A stretch of 28,663 nucleotides of DNA from NCBI GenBank assembly GCA_937906485.1, contig CALCYB010000172.1, forward strand, positions 1 through 28,663. Direction: 5' to 3'. Shown here one piece after another: positions 23,967 to 28,663 of the stretch; position 1 is the stretch's first letter; every line of letters starts with the position of its first letter. Source of the stretch: an uncultured Rikenellaceae bacterium (GTDB lineage Bacteria > Bacteroidota > Bacteroidia > Bacteroidales > UBA932). A program made the translations under genes and the position numbers. The notes beneath the pieces are model-generated. The model made no database searches and was not told where the DNA came from. It worked only from the letters and a program-made list of their open reading frames with translations.

Positions 23967-25499
23967 TCAGTCATCGCAACGGACCCATCCCCCAAAGCCC
24001 TCTTCGTGGTAATTGAACTCCACGTTGAGGGTTTTTGCTTTGCCGTCCTGGCCCATCTCAAAACTTACCGGGAAACAATGGCCATCCATCCAGAAAAAAT
24101 ATCCCTGCTCCGGGTCAAATTCCAGAGGACGGGACCAGGACTTTCCACCGATACGGATCCACAATTGGCCGCCTTCCTCATAAACGCAGGCATCACCAAA
24201 CAAGGCATCTTTCTGATAACGGCCCACCAGCGAGGCATTTGAACAACGGACAAAAGGCACGGCACCGTCTACTTGCTGCTCATCTTCTTCCAGGTAGGAA
24301 AACTGACGGTCGGCCCACTGCACAAAGTTTTCGCGGTTATAATCCTTTTGGGGAGCACCGCGGTAGTCATCCACAATGCGCCGCATAATCGCATGCCGGG
24401 CCCCGTCACTCACTTCCGAATTGCAGAGAATCATGATGCCCAACCCCATTTCGGGCACAAACGCACAAAGGGCTGTATGTCCCCATGTGGTTCCGGTATG
24501 ATAAATGACCTTATACGCATCATTTTGTTCCACGTACCAGCACAGGCCGTACAAGCGGATGTAATCGTCTCCTTGTGAAACGACGGTACGGCCTTTGTGC
24601 AACTCGCGCATGCTGGCCTTGGAGAGCACCCGCACACCATCCACCTCTCCTTCGTTCAAGTGCAGACGGAGCCATTGGGTCATTTCCGCAGCATCCGAAC
24701 AGACACCACCGGCCGGACCGACAACCGTCAGCCAGTTCAACGCCCGGTCGTCCCCTTCCAACAGACGGGTCCTGACCGTGTCTTTGGCATCGAACAGAAA
24801 CTCATGTTGACAAGAGGCTCTTTCTCCGGCCGCCAGGTAACCCTGTTGTCCCGTTACCGTCCGCTTCATGCCCAGCGGATCCAGCAGACGCTCCTGCAGG
24901 TTCTCTTCCCAGGTTTTCCCGGTCAACTGCTCGATGAGTTGGCTGATGATCAAGAAGGTCACGTTGTTGTACTCAAAATTGCCGCGGTAGGTATATCCCG
25001 GCTCCATGCGGCCGATCATTGCGCAGATCTGATCCCGGCTATACCCCAGGTTGGGCAGGTAGGTTCCAGCCTGACCTCGCAATCCGGTGCTGTGCAGCAT
25101 CAGATCACGCACCAGCATCCGCTCCCGCACCCAAGGATCCGGCCAGAAAAAATCCGGTATCAGGTCCGCCACCCGGTCATTCCACTTCAACAGTCCCTCA
25201 TCCACCATGGAAGCAATTATGGCCGCCGTAAAGGATTTGGAAACCGAACCGATGTGAAACAGGCTTTGGGCCTGCACCGGCAGGTAGGTATCGTTGCGCA
25301 GCGAACCGAAACCTTCCGCAAAGACCGTACTGTCTCCGGCTACCACCGAGACCGAGAGTCCCGGTATCCGCCAGGTCTGGCGAACCTCTTCGATATAACG
25401 GAAAAGTGCTTGGTTGGAGGTCGTTTGTGCAACTGTAGCAACAGGCAGCAGTCCGAGAACAAACAAGACCACCAACAGAGTACGGCAAATGGATTTCAT
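23967..25499 (-). CDS. Periplasmic serine hydrolase, beta-lactamase class C-like
   Basis: This 510-residue protein has a signal peptide (1-25) and a serine beta-lactamase / penicillin-binding-protein-like domain. Active-site motifs are visible: S85-x-x-K88 in HIGSVSKSF, Y177-x-N179 in FEYNNVTF, and HTG in YHTGTTWGH. A C-terminal lipocalin-like extension follows (about 400-510), as in many esterase-type members of the family (DUF3471-like). It could be an esterase, peptidase or D-amino-acid-peptide hydrolase; beta-lactam resistance should not be assumed. The start at 25499 begins the signal peptide; a longer reading frame to 25769 would cross the radA promoter and coding region. Its promoter is interleaved with that of radA. 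Confidence 0.88.
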   Translation of the reverse strand: MKSICRTLLVVLFVLGLLPVATVAQTTSNQALFRYIEEVRQTWRIPGLSVSVVAGDSTVFAEGFGSLRNDTYLPVQAQSLFHIGSVSKSFTAAIIASMVDEGLLKWNDRVADLIPDFFWPDPWVRERMLVRDLMLHSTGLRGQAGTYLPNLGYSRDQICAMIGRMEPGYTYRGNFEYNNVTFLIISQLIEQLTGKTWEENLQERLLDPLGMKRTVTGQQGYLAAGERASCQHEFLFDAKDTVRTRLLEGDDRALNWLTVVGPAGGVCSDAAEMTQWLRLHLNEGEVDGVRVLSKASMRELHKGRTVVSQGDDYIRLYGLCWYVEQNDAYKVIYHTGTTWGHTALCAFVPEMGLGIMILCNSEVSDGARHAIMRRIVDDYRGAPQKDYNRENFVQWADRQFSYLEEDEQQVDGAVPFVRCSNASLVGRYQKDALFGDACVYEEGGQLWIRIGGKSWSRPLEFDPEQGYFFWMDGHCFPVSFEMGQDGKAKTLNVEFNYHEEGFGGWVRCDD

Positions 25500-25509
25500 G
25501 GTCTGGAAA

Positions 25510-25540
25510 TTTGAGTTGAAATGCAAATGTACTATTTTTG
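25510..25540 (+). promoter_or_regulatory. Complete promoter of radA
   Basis: TTTG at 25510-25513 is followed after 19 bases by TATTTTTG at 25533-25540, a full match to the TTTG/TAnnTTTG consensus. The radA ATG at 25548 is seven bases downstream, so the leader is at most a few bases. Confidence 0.7.
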
Positions 25541-25555
25541 CATCACTATGGCAAA
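25524..25555 (-). promoter_or_regulatory. Complete promoter of the serine hydrolase gene
   Basis: On the minus strand TTTG (25552-25555) is followed after 20 bases by TACATTTG (25524-25531). The -33 box lies inside the first codons of radA, and the -7 box sits within the radA promoter spacer. The leader to the ATG at 25499 would be about 20 bases. Confidence 0.65.
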
Positions 25556-26936
25556 ATCTAAAACAGCATGGTTCTGCAAAGAATGTGGAAATGAGAGTTC
25601 CAAATGGATGGGAAAATGTCCCGCCTGTGGAGCATGGAACTCCATGGTGGAAGAAATCATAACGCCTAAGACCAACACCACTGCCTCTACGGGAGGACGG
25701 GCCCGCTCCTTGCTGGCCACGGAGAATCCCAGACCCATGACCCTCAAGGACATTGACCTGACCGAGCAAGGCCGCATCCGGATCGGCAATGCCGAGGTCG
25801 AACGCATCCTAGGTGGCGGACTGGTCGAAGGATCCATCATCCTGATCGGCGGTGAGCCCGGGATCGGAAAATCCACCCTCTCCCTGCAGATTCCCCTTCA
25901 CTGTCCGCAGCTGAAGACCTTATATGTCTCCGGCGAGGAATCCCCCCGGCAGATCAAACTCCGTGCGGAACGGCTTAGCCCTGGGCAACTCCACGACCAG
26001 TGTCTGATTCTTGGAGAAACCCTGCTGGAAAACATCCTGCAACAGGCGCGTCAAGTGCAACCCGACCTGCTGGTGATCGACTCGATCCAGACCATCTATT
26101 CCGAAGCCCTGGATTCCTCCCCGGGCTCGGTTTCCCAAGTCAGGGAATGTGCTGCCATGCTGCTGCGTTATGCCAAAGAAACCAACACCCCGGTCCTGCT
26201 CATCGGTCATATTACCAAAGACGGCTCCCTGGCCGGTCCCAAAGTATTGGAACACATCGTCGATGTTGTACTGCAATTTGAAGGGGATACCCGTCACGCC
26301 TACCGCATCCTGCGCTCCATCAAGAACCGTTTCGGGTCCACAGCCGAGCTGGCCATTTTTGAAATGAACAGCAACGGGCTCAGGCAGGTAAGCAACCCGT
26401 CAGAAATGCTGATACCCAGCCATGCGGAGGATTTGAGCGGGGTTGCCATCAGTGCCATGATGGATGGCAGCCGACCCTTCCTGATCGAAATGCAAGCCCT
26501 GGTTTCTTCCGCAGCCTACGGCACCCCCCAACGCTCTGCCACCGGATTTGACACCCGTCGTATGAACATGCTGCTGGCAGTACTGGAAAAAAGAGCCGGA
26601 TTCAAGCTTTCGGCCAAAGATGTTTTCCTGAACGTGGCTGGCGGCCTGCGTGTCAGCGATCCGGCCTGCGACCTGGCGGTGGTATGCGCCATCCTTTCGT
26701 CCAATTTCGACCTGCCCATCAGCGACAAGACCGCTTTTGCAGCAGAAGTGGGCCTCAGCGGAGAAATACGTCCGGTCAGTCATATCGAACAACGCATTGC
26801 GGAAGCCGAACGGTTGGGTTTTGAACGCATTTTCATCTCATCTTTCAACCAAATTGCCGATACCGGACGCTTCCAAACGATCAAGATCGTAGAAGTGGCC
26901 GATGTTCCCGCACTTTGCCGCCTACTTTTCAAATAA
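25548..26936 (+). CDS. radA: DNA repair protein RadA/Sms
   Basis: RadA is a RecA-related hexameric helicase that extends strand exchange during recombinational repair and transformation. The 462-residue product has an N-terminal C4 zinc finger (Cys10, Cys13, Cys24, Cys27), Walker A GEPGIGKST, the RadA-specific KNRFGST motif, and a C-terminal Lon-protease-like domain (DVFLNVAGGLRVSDPACDLAV). The ATG at 25548 (MAKSKTAWFC) is preferred over an in-frame ATG at 25521, because the -7 box separates them. It converges on prmC with a 15-base overlap of the coding ends. Confidence 0.96.
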   Translation: MAKSKTAWFCKECGNESSKWMGKCPACGAWNSMVEEIITPKTNTTASTGGRARSLLATENPRPMTLKDIDLTEQGRIRIGNAEVERILGGGLVEGSIILIGGEPGIGKSTLSLQIPLHCPQLKTLYVSGEESPRQIKLRAERLSPGQLHDQCLILGETLLENILQQARQVQPDLLVIDSIQTIYSEALDSSPGSVSQVRECAAMLLRYAKETNTPVLLIGHITKDGSLAGPKVLEHIVDVVLQFEGDTRHAYRILRSIKNRFGSTAELAIFEMNSNGLRQVSNPSEMLIPSHAEDLSGVAISAMMDGSRPFLIEMQALVSSAAYGTPQRSATGFDTRRMNMLLAVLEKRAGFKLSAKDVFLNVAGGLRVSDPACDLAVVCAILSSNFDLPISDKTAFAAEVGLSGEIRPVSHIEQRIAEAERLGFERIFISSFNQIADTGRFQTIKIVEVADVPALCRLLFK

Positions 26937-27791
26937 GATAAAACGGGGACGGTCCCGAAAGTCCCTGCACAACTGGACCGAAACAAAACCTTGCGAACGG
27001 ACCCACTGACAGAGTTCTTCGCCAAAGGCCTCATTGATCTCCCAGAAGACCTGGCCACCGGGTCGCAGCAGGACCTGTGCCCAACGCGTCAACGCCCTGT
27101 AAAAGAGCAAAGGGTCTTCATCCGGAACAAACAGGGCCATCGACGGTTCGTAGTCCAACACACAGGATGCCATCTGCGCCTGTTCGCTTACCCGTACATA
27201 AGGAGGATTGCTGATCAGGGCACACCAGGTCGCTGTACCCAACTCAGCCGGCACTTCTGCCAGAAGATCGGCTTTCAGAAAAAAAGGTGATCTGACCGGT
27301 ATAGACTGGGAGGAAGCGACCGACAGGGCAGCTTCCGAAAGATCCACCCCGCCTACTTTGGCTTGGGGAAAGCGAGCGGCCAATGACCAGGCCAGACAGC
27401 CGGAACCCGTACACAGGTCCAGCCACGAGGCAGAGGCTCCCCACCGGGACTGGACGCGATCAACGGCCAGGCGCAACAACTCCTCGGTCTCGGGCCGTGG
27501 AATCAGAACCGATTCATTCACAGCAAAAGTATGACCGTCAAATTCTGCCCGTCCCACTACATATTGCCACGGGCGCTGCTCCAGCAACTGCCGGATATCC
27601 TGTTCCCATTGCCGGCAGACCGTTTCCGCCACCGGCATCTGAGGATCCATCCAGCAACGGTATTCCGGTACTCCCAAACGCTCTGAAAACAGCCGAAGGG
27701 CAAGTACCTTTGCTTCCTGCTGGCAAAATCCGGCCTCCAGCAGGCGTGTCATTTCCCGAACCGCTTCCGCAAATGTCCGGGACTCAATCAT
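26922..27791 (-). CDS. prmC: Release factor glutamine methyltransferase PrmC
   Basis: PrmC/HemK methylates the Gln of the GGQ motif in peptide-chain release factors RF1/RF2 using S-adenosylmethionine. The 289-residue product has an N-terminal helical domain, the QYVVGRAEFDG block, FAVNESVLIPRPETEELL, the SAM-binding LDLCTGSGCLAWSLA, and the catalytic NPPY motif (195-198). The length is normal. It overlaps the upstream small secreted protein gene by 8 bases, so it is translated as part of the ddl operon, and its 3' end overlaps radA. Confidence 0.95.
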   Translation of the reverse strand: MIESRTFAEAVREMTRLLEAGFCQQEAKVLALRLFSERLGVPEYRCWMDPQMPVAETVCRQWEQDIRQLLEQRPWQYVVGRAEFDGHTFAVNESVLIPRPETEELLRLAVDRVQSRWGASASWLDLCTGSGCLAWSLAARFPQAKVGGVDLSEAALSVASSQSIPVRSPFFLKADLLAEVPAELGTATWCALISNPPYVRVSEQAQMASCVLDYEPSMALFVPDEDPLLFYRALTRWAQVLLRPGGQVFWEINEAFGEELCQWVRSQGFVSVQLCRDFRDRPRFILFEK

Positions 27792-28164
27792 GGTTCAACT
27801 TGACCAGCGGAACCAGCACCAGACGGATCTGACGATTTTCCTGTTTGCTCACATCCAGACACAGGGTATTGACCAGACGATAACCTTCCGGCACGGTATA
27901 GCGCACATAATGGGAATCCGGCTGGATGCGTAGCGCAAAATATCCCGTCTGGTCCGTATAGACCGATGAGGCTTCGTCATTGACTTCCATTTGGGCAACA
28001 CCCGGTTCATCCGGATCCTGCAAACCGTTGCCGTTGATGTCCCAGAACGCACGTCCCATAATGACATTCGGGTCTTTCGGAACGCCTTGATGCTGTTGTG
28101 CAAAAACAGCCGGAGTGCCGGCCAGCAAAAACAGCCCTACTCCCAGTAGCAATCTTTTCATCAT
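27784..28164 (-). CDS. Small secreted SdrD_B/Cna-B-like protein
   Basis: This is a 126-residue protein with a signal peptide (1-23, cleavage near VFAQQ) and one compact beta-sandwich-like domain. It contains the calcium-loop-like stretch WDINGNGLQDPDEPGV (Asp42, Asn44, Asn46, Asp50, Glu53), then VYTDQTGYFALRI and YTVPEGYRLV, typical of SdrD B-repeat/Cna-B-type domains. A single domain without an anchor is unusual, since such domains normally occur in tandem in large surface proteins. It is translationally linked to both neighbours: its ATG overlaps the ddl stop by 4 bases and its end overlaps prmC by 8. Met1 or Met2 could be the start. Function is unknown. Confidence 0.75.
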   Translation of the reverse strand: MMKRLLLGVGLFLLAGTPAVFAQQHQGVPKDPNVIMGRAFWDINGNGLQDPDEPGVAQMEVNDEASSVYTDQTGYFALRIQPDSHYVRYTVPEGYRLVNTLCLDVSKQENRQIRLVLVPLVKLNHD

Positions 28165-28663
28165 TTCTGTAAAATCTGATCCAACAATTGCGATGTGAAC
28201 GTACGCATGGAAATACCGGCATTACACAACTGAACCGGAACCAGTGAAGCTTCGGTCATCCCCGGTGTGGGATTGATTTCCAGCAAATGGAGACGTTGTC
28301 CATCGTAAATATAATCGATCCGCATCCATCCCCGGTTGCCGAGGTGGGCAAAAATCTTCAAGGTCGTTTCACGCACCAGTCCGTGCAACGGCTCCGGTGC
28401 GGGGGCCGGACAGATTTCCTGGCTCAAACCCTTGTACTTCGCTTCGTAGTCAAAATACTCGCGCTCGGTAACGATCTCGGTCATGGGCAGGACGACGGCT
28501 TGTTTCCCGTCAAAATACACTCCTTGCGTAAATTCCCTTCCCGTAATGGCGGCCTCAACCAGCACCGTTTCCCCTTCCAAAAAGGCTCTCCGGATGGCAT
28601 CATCCAGCTGATCCAGGGCCTTTACTTTTGTAATACCGAAACTGCTGCCCCCATCATTGGGTT
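28161..28663 (-). CDS. ddl: D-alanine--D-alanine ligase (3' part; 5' end beyond window)
   Basis: This is the C-terminal part (about 167 residues) of Ddl, the cytoplasmic ATP-grasp enzyme that makes D-Ala-D-Ala for peptidoglycan precursors. The frame is open to the right edge. It reads PNDGGSSFGITKVK near the edge, then EGETVLVEAAITGREFTQGV, and the ATP-grasp metal-binding and catalytic end NRGWMRIDYI and LEINPTPGMTEASLVP. The usual LEINTxPGMT motif has Pro in place of Thr here. It is the first visible gene of a ddl / SdrD_B-like / prmC operon, joined to the next gene by an ATGA overlap. Confidence 0.93.
   Translation of the reverse strand, partial: PNDGGSSFGITKVKALDQLDDAIRRAFLEGETVLVEAAITGREFTQGVYFDGKQAVVLPMTEIVTEREYFDYEAKYKGLSQEICPAPAPEPLHGLVRETTLKIFAHLGNRGWMRIDYIYDGQRLHLLEINPTPGMTEASLVPVQLCNAGISMRTFTSQLLDQILQK

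Noticed and set aside
25500..25769. Longer N-terminus for the serine hydrolase
   Set aside because: It would run through the radA promoter and coding region and bury a perfect signal peptide that starts at 25499.
1..28663. CRISPR arrays, insertion sequences, transposases, phage genes
   Set aside because: No regularly spaced repeats, transposase motifs or phage proteins were seen; the only mobile-element trace is the tRNA fragment at the left edge.

Overview
The window comes from a member of the Bacteroidota, most likely order Bacteroidales. The family content (DPP IV-type S9 peptidase, NamZ/DUF1343 lipoprotein, CBM20-bearing MalQ, EnvC-like factor behind a TPR protein, ECF sigma factor followed by an anti-sigma/beta-barrel fusion) fits that phylum. 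So do the promoter elements: repeated TAnnTTTG -7 boxes, twice with a TTTG -33 box at 20-base spacing. Gene density is very high. Neighbours often overlap by 4 bases (ATGA), convergent genes overlap at their ends, and no gene-free stretch exceeds about 220 bases.

Layout. At 1-163 an AT-rich flank ends in the 3' part of a tRNA-Met(CAU) gene with no 5' half, followed by the tRNA terminator at 165-202. This looks like the outer edge of an integrated element that lies to the left of the window. From 221 to 4974 on the minus strand are a lipocalin-like lipoprotein and a NagX-like membrane acyltransferase / phosphoesterase / dipeptidyl peptidase cluster. rsmE (5032-5742, plus) converges on a long minus-strand operon (10267 down to 5751) of a small membrane protein, mutL, a rhomboid protease, a membrane-anchored EEP phosphatase/nuclease and tsaC. 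ispF (plus) converges on a minus-strand tsaE-namZ pair, with yifB/comM upstream. mlaE-mlaF (plus) encodes the inner-membrane core of a lipid transporter.

At 15691-17401 (minus) an ECF sigma factor is followed, with overlapping frames, by a protein that has a cytoplasmic anti-sigma-like N-terminus, one membrane helix, a Pro-rich periplasmic linker and a C-terminal outer-membrane beta-barrel. This is the dual-membrane-spanning anti-sigma architecture and the most interesting system in the window. From 17519 to 23954 (plus) a compact operon encodes a secreted TPR protein, a catalytically degenerate EnvC/LytM factor, a 4-alpha-glucanotransferase and a lipoprotein. A periplasmic serine beta-lactamase-like hydrolase (minus) and radA (plus) then diverge from interleaved promoters. 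radA converges on a minus-strand ddl-(SdrD_B-like small protein)-prmC operon, whose ddl gene runs off the right edge.

Themes: envelope homeostasis and peptidoglycan (NamZ, Ddl, EnvC-like, Mla, sigma/anti-sigma barrel), translation and tRNA modification (RsmE, TsaC, TsaE, PrmC), and DNA repair/recombination (MutL, RadA, ComM). All function calls rest on motifs read by eye; no database search was run.
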